DNA from: Anaerocolumna xylanovorans DSM 12503
GTDB lineage: Bacteria; Bacillota; Clostridia; Lachnospirales; Lachnospiraceae
Direction of reading: 5' to 3'
NCBI RefSeq assembly: GCF_900143645.1
Contig: NZ_FRFD01000011.1
Location: 1-64,000, forward strand
DNA length: 64,000 nucleotides
Positions 1 to 7,660 of the stretch are shown here, piece by piece. The position numbers were made by a program, and so were the translations under genes. Positions within the stretch are counted from its first letter, which is position 1. Each line of letters starts with the position of its first letter. The notes under the pieces were generated by a model, which was not told the DNA's origin, did no database searches, and was given only the letters and a program-made list of their open reading frames with translations.

Positions 1-514
1 AATCCATTTAAGCTGTCTCTTATGCTTCTCAATAATAAACTGCACAAACTACTTGGTCTAAAAGAAATACCTCCCGACGAGGTTTGTTTGAGACCCACGT
101 TGCTTAAAAAATAAAGCTGTAATTTTACCATGGAATCCATGACAAGAATTTACCTCTGCACTTTTTGGCATGTGGAACTTAGTTCTGCACTTATTTTCAG
201 ATGCCTGTTTGCCATGCTTACACTTATGGAAACCCACATCTATATATGCATTATAGTCCAATTTTAGCAACTCGTAAACTGGTGAAACGTGATTTTAGTC
301 CTGCAAAATCAAAGTGTGCAGGAAATCATGAAGTTACCTTTTCACTCAACCATTTAAAAATATTCCGTAAAATGAAAAGGTAATTGTTAAATGTTAAAGT
401 AAATTCTACTTTGCAGGACTAAAGGGGGTACAGACGTAGTCTGGGACTGGCAAGTTAAGTCCAAGAAAACGTCCGCACCCCCGGATTGCGTGAATCATGA
501 ATTTACTTTTTCAT
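1..514. other. No convincing gene; left-edge region
   Basis: No reading frame here looks like a real gene. Short frames exist on both strands, but they lack good ribosome binding sites and show no recognisable family. Two stretches, about 325-352 and 492-519, resemble each other: both contain AATCATGAA followed by a T-rich run and a TCA-like end. This suggests a degenerate duplication or remnants of a decayed element. Nothing else is supported. Confidence 0.4.
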
Positions 515-721
515 TTAACGGGAATTTGTAATATTCTCTAAATCCATTTGATTTTCTTTTAAGTAGGCCGTGATTTGAGCCGCCTTTTGCGTATTGCTGC
601 CATCTTCATTCTCATGAAAATTCAGAAGCTCATATTGCTCGTTTATCGTAAAGACTTCTGCTTTTGTTCCCGTCCTATTTTTAGGCTGCTTGGACATATC
701 AGGTAACAAAGTATCATGCAA
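515..721 (-). CDS. Small hypothetical protein (68 aa), doubtful
   Basis: This is a short frame 40 bases downstream of the broken response regulator and in the same direction. An AGGAAG-like ribosome binding site lies about 10 bases before its ATG. The product is hydrophilic, rich in Lys, Glu, Asn and Thr, with no signal peptide, membrane segment or motif I recognise. It could be a real small gene, or a remnant of a longer gene that once followed the regulator. A partner histidine kinase would be expected there and is absent. Confidence 0.25.
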   Translation of the reverse strand: MHDTLLPDMSKQPKNRTGTKAEVFTINEQYELLNFHENEDGSNTQKAAQITAYLKENQMDLENITNSR

Positions 722-760
722 AAAATTCTTCCTCTGAAACTTCTGTTTTTACTTACGTTT

Positions 761-1473
761 TTATTCATTCTCATCACGCATCCTTAACCGAAAGCCGAAT
801 CCCCATACCGAATCAATCACAACGTCGCCGAGGGATATCTTTTTTCTAAGCCGGAGCACCGTATCATCTGCAGCGCGCGTTTGGATTTCAGTATGGAAGC
901 CCCATACATGGTCTAAAAGCTCGTCGCGGGAAACAGCCCTGTCCTGGTTCTGGATTAAATAGGCGAGAAGATTATATTCGTTTGGGGTCAATGAAATTTC
1001 CTCGCTATCTATCGAGGCAGTTTTTGTTTTTCATCGATTGTAATATTTCCAAACGATAGCTTTACAAAGTTGCTTTGAGATAAAACGCTATTCCGTTCGT
1101 ATTGGATTCGCCGGAATATAGCCTTTACTCTCATTACGAGGGACATTGTAGAAAAAGGCTTGGTAAAATAATCGTCACTGCCAAGGTTTATTCCTGTCGC
1201 ATAATCCAGCTCAGTATCCCGTGCTGTCAGCATGATAATGGGAACAGTGCTTATTTTTCTTAATTCCGCACAAATCAAAAAGCCATCAGAGCCTGGCATC
1301 ATAACATCTAATATGACTAAATCGCAAGGGGCACTTTTAAACTGCTCAAAAAGCAAATCACCATTTTTAAATACGGTGACCCGATACCCCTCGCTTTCGA
1401 GAAAAATCTTGATACCTTCCCGAATGTTCGCATCATCATCTGCAATATAGATTGTCTCTTTTACCTCTGTCAC
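761..1473 (-). pseudogene. OmpR-family response regulator, broken by a frameshift
   Basis: The upstream part encodes a receiver domain with the acidic pocket (IADDDANIR), the phospho-acceptor Asp in VILDVMMPG, and the conserved Thr and Lys (MLTARD, FTKPF). The downstream part, in another frame, encodes the winged-helix DNA-binding domain beginning SLTPNEYNLL. The two frames meet near 1014-1036 in a pair of T runs (A runs on the coding strand). Adding one base would join IDEKQK to TASIDSEEIS and restore one protein of about 235 residues. The likely start is the GTG at 1473, preceded by GAAGGTGAT; an ATG at 1497 has no clear ribosome site. No cognate sensor kinase is in the window. It is either a recent pseudogene or a homopolymer sequencing error. 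Confidence 0.75.
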
Positions 1474-1581
1474 TTTGCTAATCACCTTCTTTCTCATGGA
1501 CTTATGACGGACGTCTTATTTCTCTATTTATTTTCTATGATTTCAAATGTACTCTGTGCCATCTATAAAATGCAAACTATA

Positions 1582-2448
1582 CTATTGCTTGTATGAAACC
1601 GGGGAACTTCCATAGCGCTCTTTAAAGGCTCTCGAAAAATGCGCAGTGTTTTCAAACCCTGTCATAAAACAGATGTCCGTAACCGATATGGAAGTATTCA
1701 TCAGGAGTTCCTTTGCCCGTTCCAGCCTTCTCTCCCGGAGCCAATGATAGGGAGACATGTTGTATATGGCTTGAAAATCTCTTTTAAAGCTTGAGAGGCT
1801 TCTGCCGGACAAATAGGCCAAGTCATTCAGGGAAACCGGATTCAGAATATTTTCTTCAACTATTTTGGGAATATCCGAGCGCGCCTGCTGCTTAAGCTGC
1901 ATCAATTGCTGCATCAGATTTTCATCTGTGGCGGCAAGGTCATATAAAAGCTCCAGCAGTTTGATTTTAATCAGGTTTCCATCAACTTCTTCCGGCTTTT
2001 TGAAATAGGGCTCCACGGATTCCACATATTTTGCAAGAAGCTCGTTTACCGGCTTCACCGAAATCGGAACGGGTGCTTCCGGCCCCTTAGGCTTTATATT
2101 TGCCATTTTGAAAAACTCCCTTAGAAGATCATCTTTCAAAAAGAACATTTTGTATTCCAACAAGCATGGATCATTTGGATCTTCCGTTTTTTGATATTGA
2201 ATGGAAATGGCTTTTTTCAGCAATACCATCTCATTTTTATGAACCGTATAAATTTCACCGCCATAGCTGACGGAATAAATTCCATGCTGTACAAACAGCA
2301 GGAGGTGGTCTTCCAAGAATAAGGTACCTTTTCGCTCCTGCGTGAATGTATAAGATTTTATAACTGAAAATCCATTCAAATTCAGAATACGCTGATCATT
2401 TGCCGGTGACGCCAGCCCCTGGGGAACTCTTAGAATTCTTTCACCCAT
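1582..2448 (-). CDS. AraC-family transcriptional regulator
   Basis: The 288-residue protein has an N-terminal cupin-like sensing half (about 1-165) and a C-terminal AraC/XylS DNA-binding domain (about 190-288) with two helix-turn-helix units. The hallmark second-helix region is visible as ISVTDICFMTGF followed by AHFSRAFKERYG and the PVSYKQ end. The start is well supported by GGGAGGAAAAGGA before the ATG. The gene is divergent from the alcohol dehydrogenase at 2624, with a 175-bp shared upstream region. It therefore probably controls that gene and possibly itself. The ligand is unknown. Confidence 0.85.
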   Translation of the reverse strand: MGERILRVPQGLASPANDQRILNLNGFSVIKSYTFTQERKGTLFLEDHLLLFVQHGIYSVSYGGEIYTVHKNEMVLLKKAISIQYQKTEDPNDPCLLEYKMFFLKDDLLREFFKMANIKPKGPEAPVPISVKPVNELLAKYVESVEPYFKKPEEVDGNLIKIKLLELLYDLAATDENLMQQLMQLKQQARSDIPKIVEENILNPVSLNDLAYLSGRSLSSFKRDFQAIYNMSPYHWLRERRLERAKELLMNTSISVTDICFMTGFENTAHFSRAFKERYGSSPVSYKQ

Positions 2449-2623
2449 TCCTTTTCCTCCCTTTAGAGATATCGCTTATTTATAATATATATCACAATAA
2501 AAGAGAGAAGGGAAGCATTTGAGCCGAATTGTCAAGTACATTTGGCCTAAATAGAAAAACATGTTTCGTACTGATATGCTATTATCATAATGCAAAATGC
2601 CTAAAAACGATGGAGGTATCAAA

Positions 2624-3784
2624 ATGAACAACTTTACTTATCAAATTCCAACCGAAGTTTATTTCGGCAAAGGGCAGATCGGGCATTTGGCCGAGTCAAT
2701 CCTGAAATTTGGCCGGAAGGTACTGCTGGTTTACGGCGGAGAGAGTATTAAGCGCACAGGGCTTTATCAAACCATCCGGACTATATTTGAGCAGAACGGC
2801 ATCGAGAGCTTTGAACTTGCCGGCGTGGAGCCCAATCCGAGAATCGATACCGTGCGCAAAGGTATACAGCTGTGCCGGCAGAATGATGTGGATGTTGTCC
2901 TGGCTGTGGGCGGCGGGAGCACTATTGACTGCTCCAAGGTGGTATCGGCCGGTGTAAAATACAACGGCGACGCCTGGGACCTGGTCAAAGACGGCAGTCT
3001 GATCAAAGACACGCTTCCCATGATCGTTATTCTAACAATTGCAGCGACCGGTTCTGAAATGAATCGCTATGCAGTCATTTCCGACATGAGCACAAACGAC
3101 AAGATGGGCACCTTCAGCCCCCTATTCTACCCTAAAGTTTCCATCCTGGACCCCGAATATACTTTCACCGTACCGAAAAATCAAACGTCTTCCGGGACCG
3201 CCGACATTATGTCCCACATCATGGAACGTTATTTTCACAATGCAAAAGGCACTTATATTCAGGACCGCCTCTCTGAGAGCCTTCTGAAAACCTGTATCCA
3301 TTATGGTCCTATCGCATATAATGAGCCAGAAAATTATGAAGCCCGTGCAAACCTTATGTGGGCATCAAGCCTTGCCATTGACGGCATCACCTGGAGAGGA
3401 AACAGTGTAGCAAGTTCCGCTCATCCGATGGAGCACCAACTAAGCGCATACCACGATATCACCCATGGCGTCGGTCTGGCGATTATCATTCCCCATTGGA
3501 TGAAGCACATCCTTAACGATAAGACTGTAGGAAAATTCGTCGATTTCGGTGTGAATGTTTGGGATATTGATCCGAGCCTTGATTCTTTTGAAATTGCAAG
3601 CAAAGCCATTGAAAAATCAAAAGAATTCTTTGCATCTCTTGACCTTCCCGCCACTTTGAGAGAGGTCGGAGTAACTGATAAATATCTGGATGTGATGGCT
3701 GAAAAGGCAGCCGTTGGACTCGAAAATGCTTTCTATCCCCTGACAAGCAAGGATGTCCTGGCAATTTATAAAGAATCCTTATAA
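2624..3784 (+). CDS. Iron-type (group III) alcohol dehydrogenase, BdhA/YqhD-like
   Basis: This 386-residue cytoplasmic enzyme is predicted to reduce aldehydes to alcohols with NAD(P)H, using a divalent metal. It shows the nucleotide-binding VGGGSTIDCSK motif (about 95-105) and the ATGSEMN motif. The metal site uses Asp and His in GTADIMSHIMERYF plus the His residues of SSAHPMEHQLSAYHDITHG. It resembles butanol dehydrogenases and YqhD in length and in opening with a YFGKGQIGHL-type segment. I chose the ATG at 2624 because TGGAGGTATC precedes it; an ATG at 2597 lacks a site. The divergent AraC gene is the likely regulator. Butanol or a detoxified short-chain aldehyde is a plausible substrate, but this is inference. 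Confidence 0.88.
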   Translation: MNNFTYQIPTEVYFGKGQIGHLAESILKFGRKVLLVYGGESIKRTGLYQTIRTIFEQNGIESFELAGVEPNPRIDTVRKGIQLCRQNDVDVVLAVGGGSTIDCSKVVSAGVKYNGDAWDLVKDGSLIKDTLPMIVILTIAATGSEMNRYAVISDMSTNDKMGTFSPLFYPKVSILDPEYTFTVPKNQTSSGTADIMSHIMERYFHNAKGTYIQDRLSESLLKTCIHYGPIAYNEPENYEARANLMWASSLAIDGITWRGNSVASSAHPMEHQLSAYHDITHGVGLAIIIPHWMKHILNDKTVGKFVDFGVNVWDIDPSLDSFEIASKAIEKSKEFFASLDLPATLREVGVTDKYLDVMAEKAAVGLENAFYPLTSKDVLAIYKESL

Positions 3785-3995
3785 ATAGTTATTAAAACAA
3801 TGCAAAAATCATTTGCTTCTCAAAACACACATAAAAAATGTTGACACTGCTCAAATAATACAATATGATGTTCGAAAGATAGAATGTTTTAAAATTTTAG
3901 AGGCGTAGTGATGTAATCTCGTGATTCCCCTGGTTCCGGACGGTCTGGCGAAAGTAAAGAACAATAAACTTATGAAATCTAGGGAGGAATAATTC
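3785..3995 (+). promoter_or_regulatory. Promoter and leader of the nitroreductase gene
   Basis: TTGACA at 3841-3846 and TATGAT at 3864-3869 are separated by exactly 17 bases, a near-consensus sigma-70 promoter. Transcription would begin near 3876, giving a leader of about 120 nt before the ATG at 3996. The leader has a GC-richer stretch around 3930-3950 (GGTTCCGGACGG region) that could fold, but no known riboswitch was recognised. Confidence 0.7.
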
Positions 3996-4517
3996 ATGTT
4001 GTTTGACATTTTAAAATCCAGAAGAAGTATTAGAAAGTTTCAAAATAAGGAAGTAGAAAAGGAGAAAATAGATGTAATTCTTAAAAGTGCTCTATTATCC
4101 CCATCATCACGGTCAATAAGACCTTGGCAGTTTATTGCTGTCACAGATACAGAACTGCTTCAGCAACTCTCGCTGTGCAGAGAACCTGGCCCAAAGTTTT
4201 TAGCCGATGCTCCTTTAGCAATTGTAGTAATAGCTGATAAGGAAGCAAGTGACGTATGGATTGAGGACGCTTCCATATCATCAACTATTATTCAATTGAC
4301 TGCACAGGATTTAGGCCTGGGTTCATGTTGGATTCAAGTTAGAGAAAGATTCCATACGGAGCAAGAGAAAGCAGAGGACTATATTAGAAAAGTGCTGGAA
4401 ATACCTGTGCAATACAGTGTTGAATGTATGATTGCTATTGGCTATCCTGCAGAGGAAAAAACGCCTTATGAAGAAGATACGCTGCTATATCAAAAGCTCC
4501 ATTTCAATAAATTCTAA
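3996..4517 (+). CDS. Nitroreductase-family FMN protein (173 aa)
   Basis: This is a short nitroreductase-fold enzyme expected to bind FMN and transfer hydride from NAD(P)H. It opens with the family signature SRRSIRKFQNKEV. It continues with the PSSRSIRPWQFI FMN-contact segment, and the LTAQDLGLGSCWIQ segment near residue 110 is typical of the dimer core. AGGGAGGAATAATTC precedes the ATG. It has its own near-consensus promoter upstream and converges on the fabZ end of the biosynthetic operon, so it is probably not part of that operon. The substrate is unknown; small members of this family act on quinones, nitro compounds or flavins. Confidence 0.82.
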   Translation: MLFDILKSRRSIRKFQNKEVEKEKIDVILKSALLSPSSRSIRPWQFIAVTDTELLQQLSLCREPGPKFLADAPLAIVVIADKEASDVWIEDASISSTIIQLTAQDLGLGSCWIQVRERFHTEQEKAEDYIRKVLEIPVQYSVECMIAIGYPAEEKTPYEEDTLLYQKLHFNKF

Positions 4518-4555
4518 GGAAAATAGACCCTTGTTTGTATTATAAAACACTTTTT

Positions 4556-4606
4556 GGACATGTCAAGAAACTATCGGAAAATCATGATAATTTCTTGATT
4601 ATGTCC
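4556..4606. other. Long inverted repeat between convergent genes
   Basis: Arms at 4556-4570 (GGACATGTCAAGAAA) and 4591-4606 (TTTCTTGATTATGTCC) pair over about 14 bases around a 20-base loop. It sits between the 3' ends of the nitroreductase and the large operon. Neither direction ends in a run of U, so it is not a textbook intrinsic terminator. It may still act as a bidirectional 3'-end structure or an mRNA-stabilising hairpin. Confidence 0.55.
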
Positions 4607-4632
4607 ATCATCCCAAGCTTTCGCATTTTCTA

Positions 4633-5061
4633 TTAAGTACCCAGCACTACCATTATTTCTGCAGATGCCACTATTTCTTGGTCAACCAACGCCGTCCCTT
4701 TTCCAATACAGAATTTCCCCTTATCTTTAATAATTTCCACTTCCAGATAGAGAACATCCCCAGGAATAACTTTCTTCCTAAATCTTGCCTTATCAATACT
4801 TCCAAAATATATTTGTTTCCCTTTATATTTATCGCTGCTTAGCAAAACAACTGCTCCCACCTGTGCCATAGCTTCTATGATTAATACGCCTGGCATTACC
4901 GGCTCATCTGGGTAATGACCTGCAAAAAACGGTTCATTATATGAAACACACTTCTTTCCTATCGCAGTTTTCCCTTCCTCTAATTCTTCGATGGTATCAA
5001 TAAGCAAAAACGGGTGACGATGAGGGAGAATTTTTTTAATTTCATTAATACTAAGTTTCAT
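4633..5061 (-). CDS. FabZ-like 3-hydroxyacyl-ACP dehydratase
   Basis: This hot-dog fold enzyme has about 142 residues, the usual FabZ length. It shows the start LPHRHPFLLID and the catalytic His in FFAGHYPDEPVMPGVL, followed by the expected EAMAQ segment with its catalytic Glu. It would dehydrate 3-hydroxyacyl-ACP to 2-enoyl-ACP. The start at 5061 is chosen because GGAGGAGATGTGG precedes it. It overlaps the isochorismatase gene by 11 bases and is the last gene of the operon. No fatty-acid synthesis genes are nearby, and the PKS has no ketoreductase. Its job may be to supply an enoyl-ACP or enoyl-CoA to the carboxylase/reductase at 23983; that role is inference. Confidence 0.88.
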   Translation of the reverse strand: MKLSINEIKKILPHRHPFLLIDTIEELEEGKTAIGKKCVSYNEPFFAGHYPDEPVMPGVLIIEAMAQVGAVVLLSSDKYKGKQIYFGSIDKARFRKKVIPGDVLYLEVEIIKDKGKFCIGKGTALVDQEIVASAEIMVVLGT

Positions 5062-5719
5062 CCACATCTCCTCCATCCATCACCCCTATTAACCTATTGG
5101 TATCTACAACAAGGCCGCACACATCACCTATATGCTGCAGGGCAGCTACATGTTTTTCATATGAAAAATCGGCAACACCATCAGAAACTACAATGGGCTT
5201 TATGTCTTTTGTGTATGCACATAAGGCAGTTGCCAAGCACCCAATATGCCCATATACACCACATATAATTAATTGATTCTTTTCGTTTTCCCGAATTAAG
5301 GTTTCCAGGTTCGTTTTTTCAAATGCATTATATCTCCGCTTTTGAATCACTATATCCTCTTTTTGAGGAGAGAGTTCGGGAACAATGTTTTCTTTGCCCA
5401 TATTAGCAGGAATACCCATTCCCCACCTTTCCAGCAAAAGCCCTCTTTGTTCGGCCGTCTGCCCTGCCGGCTGCGCTGAGTATACTACCGGTATTCCACA
5501 TTTTTTACACCATAATTTAATCTTCTTAATATTTGCAATGATAGTATTTATTACCAGGCTTTCCCTCCCATAAGGTTCAATAAAATATTGCTGCATGTCA
5601 TGAATCAATAAGATTGCATTCTGCGGCTCAATAGCCCAGTTTGCCTTATTAACCATATCATTATCTAAAATTGGCATATTATAGTCTTTAATATTTCCGA
5701 TTCCCATTATAAACTCCAT
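5051..5719 (-). CDS. Isochorismatase (EntB/DhbB N-terminal type, no ArCP)
   Basis: The 222-residue protein converts isochorismate to 2,3-dihydro-2,3-dihydroxybenzoate plus pyruvate. It has the Asp of ILLIHDMQQYF, the Lys of IVIQKRRYNAF and the GVYGHIGC segment. In that segment Gly replaces the Cys of amidase relatives, as in true isochorismatases. EntB and DhbB normally continue into an aryl carrier protein of about 75 residues. Here the protein stops after the lyase domain, and the aryl carrier is instead fused to the NRPS at 26239. The start overlaps the stop of the isochorismate synthase gene, suggesting translational coupling. Confidence 0.9.
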   Translation of the reverse strand: MEFIMGIGNIKDYNMPILDNDMVNKANWAIEPQNAILLIHDMQQYFIEPYGRESLVINTIIANIKKIKLWCKKCGIPVVYSAQPAGQTAEQRGLLLERWGMGIPANMGKENIVPELSPQKEDIVIQKRRYNAFEKTNLETLIRENEKNQLIICGVYGHIGCLATALCAYTKDIKPIVVSDGVADFSYEKHVAALQHIGDVCGLVVDTNRLIGVMDGGDVDET

Positions 5720-6861
5720 TATTTTTTTATTATTCCCAAGTTGAACAACATGGTCGATAATTTAGCATTCGTCTCCGCCAGCTCTTCTGCTGGATTTGAA
5801 TCTTTTACGATTCCTGCTCCTGCAAATATGTTCACTCTATTTCTGTAAATTTCCGAACCACGCAAAATTATAGCCCAATCACCATCTCCATTTTCATCAC
5901 ACCAACCAATTATTCCTGTATATAGGTTACGGTTAAAGCCTTCCAGTTCTTTAATCCTATTTCGCGTCTTATCGACGGGAACTCCGCAAATAGCTGGCGT
6001 AGGATGAATTAAAGTTGCTAAGTCAATCACATTTGTGTCTGCAAGCAATGTCCCCGATATTATTGTTGATAAATGCCACATTTGCTTGGTTTTAAGTAAC
6101 GAAGGCTTTTGCGAAAAGTGTAACTCTTTACATATTTCTTTAAACTTGCTGGATATATATTCAACGACTATCGAATGCTCACATAAATCTTTCTCTGATT
6201 TACACAGCTCCTCTGCATAACGCTCATCTTCTTCGCAGTTCTTCCCTCTTGGCCTTGAACCGGCCAATGGATTAGAAGAAATATACCTGTCTCTTTTTGA
6301 TATAAGCATCTCAGGGCTTGCTCCAGCTAATGTATAATCTCCATATATGTTTGTAGCGTATGTATATCCGGATTGGTTAGAGGAATATATTCTTTTTAAA
6401 ATATGAGAAACCTCTATATCTTCTTGATAAATAATTTCCAAACCACGAGCCAGTACTATTTTTTTGTATACTTTCTCATTAATATCCTTAACTGCCATAC
6501 GGACAGCTTCCGTATACTCTTCGCATTCAGGCACTTCTCTTAGCTGTATGGGTTGAATTATATTTTGCTGCCACTCATCAATTTTCCGGTTATTATAGCC
6601 TAAGCAGTCTATTTTCCAATTTGATGTTAAAAAAACGCTTCCCGGTAAATTTGAGTCAAAGGGTATTGCTCCTACCAGCACTTTTCCTCTCAGCCCGTCA
6701 CTATGCAGATAATGATTGACTTTTTTTCTAAGAGCCGTAAAGTCGCTGAAATTCATTTCATACATTAAGCCGTCCGCCAGTAACTCATACTGTGGAGTTG
6801 AGAAATAAAAATACGGTTTCTCACAATTAAGATCTTCGATAAATGTCTTGTATTTAATCAT
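5719..6861 (-). CDS. dhbC: Isochorismate synthase (DhbC/EntC type)
   Basis: The 380-residue cytoplasmic enzyme isomerises chorismate to isochorismate, the first step to 2,3-dihydroxybenzoate. The C-terminal chorismate-binding domain is clear: KIVLARGLEI, SNPLAGSRPRG, LIHPTPAICGVP, NRNLYTGIIGW and NIFAGAGIV, ending ETNAKLSTML. These match the EntC/DhbC pattern more closely than salicylate synthases, which are usually longer. The next genes are DHB dehydrogenase and isochorismatase, so the product is DHB rather than salicylate. GGGAG lies about 8 bases before the ATG, inside the end of the preceding gene. Confidence 0.92.
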   Translation of the reverse strand: MIKYKTFIEDLNCEKPYFYFSTPQYELLADGLMYEMNFSDFTALRKKVNHYLHSDGLRGKVLVGAIPFDSNLPGSVFLTSNWKIDCLGYNNRKIDEWQQNIIQPIQLREVPECEEYTEAVRMAVKDINEKVYKKIVLARGLEIIYQEDIEVSHILKRIYSSNQSGYTYATNIYGDYTLAGASPEMLISKRDRYISSNPLAGSRPRGKNCEEDERYAEELCKSEKDLCEHSIVVEYISSKFKEICKELHFSQKPSLLKTKQMWHLSTIISGTLLADTNVIDLATLIHPTPAICGVPVDKTRNRIKELEGFNRNLYTGIIGWCDENGDGDWAIILRGSEIYRNRVNIFAGAGIVKDSNPAEELAETNAKLSTMLFNLGIIKK

Positions 6862-6863
6862 AA

Positions 6864-7613
6864 TTACACTCCCATGGTTGCTCCACCATCAACAGTAATT
6901 TCTTCCATCGTTATATGATTGGCTTTTTCCGATGCAATAAAGTAAATAACCTCCGCTATATCTGCCGGCTGTGCTATCTTCTTTAAGGGAATTCCCAGCC
7001 GATAGGCTTCAAGATCGCCCATAATGATGCTTTCGGGAACCGTATCACTTCCACCCCATAGTTGTTTTTGCATATCCGTTTCCGTAGAGCCTGGAGAAAT
7101 GATATTACACCGAATATCAAATTCAGAAAGTTCCAGTGCCAGGCACTTAGCATACATTGATGTTGCCGCTTTTGAAGCAGCATAAGCAGCCATGTTTTTT
7201 CTCGGAAACTTTGAAGCATTTGAACTTACAATTACTATAGTACCCTCTCTTCTTTCAATCATTTTCTTTGAAACAGACTGAGTAATATAAAAGGTACCAT
7301 TACAATTCACATCAAATATACTCATCCATTCATCCGGTTTCAGATGCGTTATTGCTTTGCTCAAAAATATACCGGATACATGAATCAGTTTATAAATCTC
7401 ACCTATCTTTTCTTCAATGTATTCAATTGTTTTCTCGACCTTTTTACGATTGGTTATGTCCAGCTGCAAGTAAGACACCCCTTTATCCTCTCTTTCAGGC
7501 TCCGGTTCTTTCTTATCTAATGCAACAACATGATATCCCGCTTCCAAAAAGACCTTAACAGTAGCTTTCCCAATTCCCCCAAGCGCTCCTGTCACTACTA
7601 CTACTTTTTTCAT
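6864..7613 (-). CDS. dhbA: 2,3-dihydro-2,3-dihydroxybenzoate dehydrogenase
   Basis: This short-chain dehydrogenase has the nucleotide-binding TGALGGIGKA motif near the N-terminus and the catalytic Ser-Tyr-Lys set (IVSSNAS, then YAASKAA). The segment RCNIISPGSTETDMQ followed by LW is diagnostic of EntA/DhbA. It oxidises the dihydrodiol to 2,3-dihydroxybenzoate with NAD. I chose the ATG at 7613 because AAGGAGAGAGA precedes it; the in-frame ATG at 7643 has no such site. It sits two bases from the isochorismate synthase start. I considered that it might be a trans-acting ketoreductase for the PKS, but the EntA signature argues against that. Confidence 0.92.
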   Translation of the reverse strand: MKKVVVVTGALGGIGKATVKVFLEAGYHVVALDKKEPEPEREDKGVSYLQLDITNRKKVEKTIEYIEEKIGEIYKLIHVSGIFLSKAITHLKPDEWMSIFDVNCNGTFYITQSVSKKMIERREGTIVIVSSNASKFPRKNMAAYAASKAATSMYAKCLALELSEFDIRCNIISPGSTETDMQKQLWGGSDTVPESIIMGDLEAYRLGIPLKKIAQPADIAEVIYFIASEKANHITMEEITVDGGATMGV

Positions 7614-7660
7614 TCTCTCTCCTTCGCCTGTTTCTATTTGCATGGTGCCATAAAGAATCG

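Noticed and set aside
1..514. Decayed transposase or insertion sequence
   Set aside because: Short frames and weak internal similarity are suggestive, but no transposase motif, terminal inverted repeat or target duplication could be recognised.
4556..4606. Intrinsic terminator call for the inverted repeat
   Set aside because: The stem is strong, but neither strand has a U run after it, so it is listed only as an inverted repeat.
6864..7613. Trans-acting ketoreductase for the KR-less PKS
   Set aside because: The signature GSTETDMQ followed by LW and the isochorismate gene context identify a DHB dehydrogenase.
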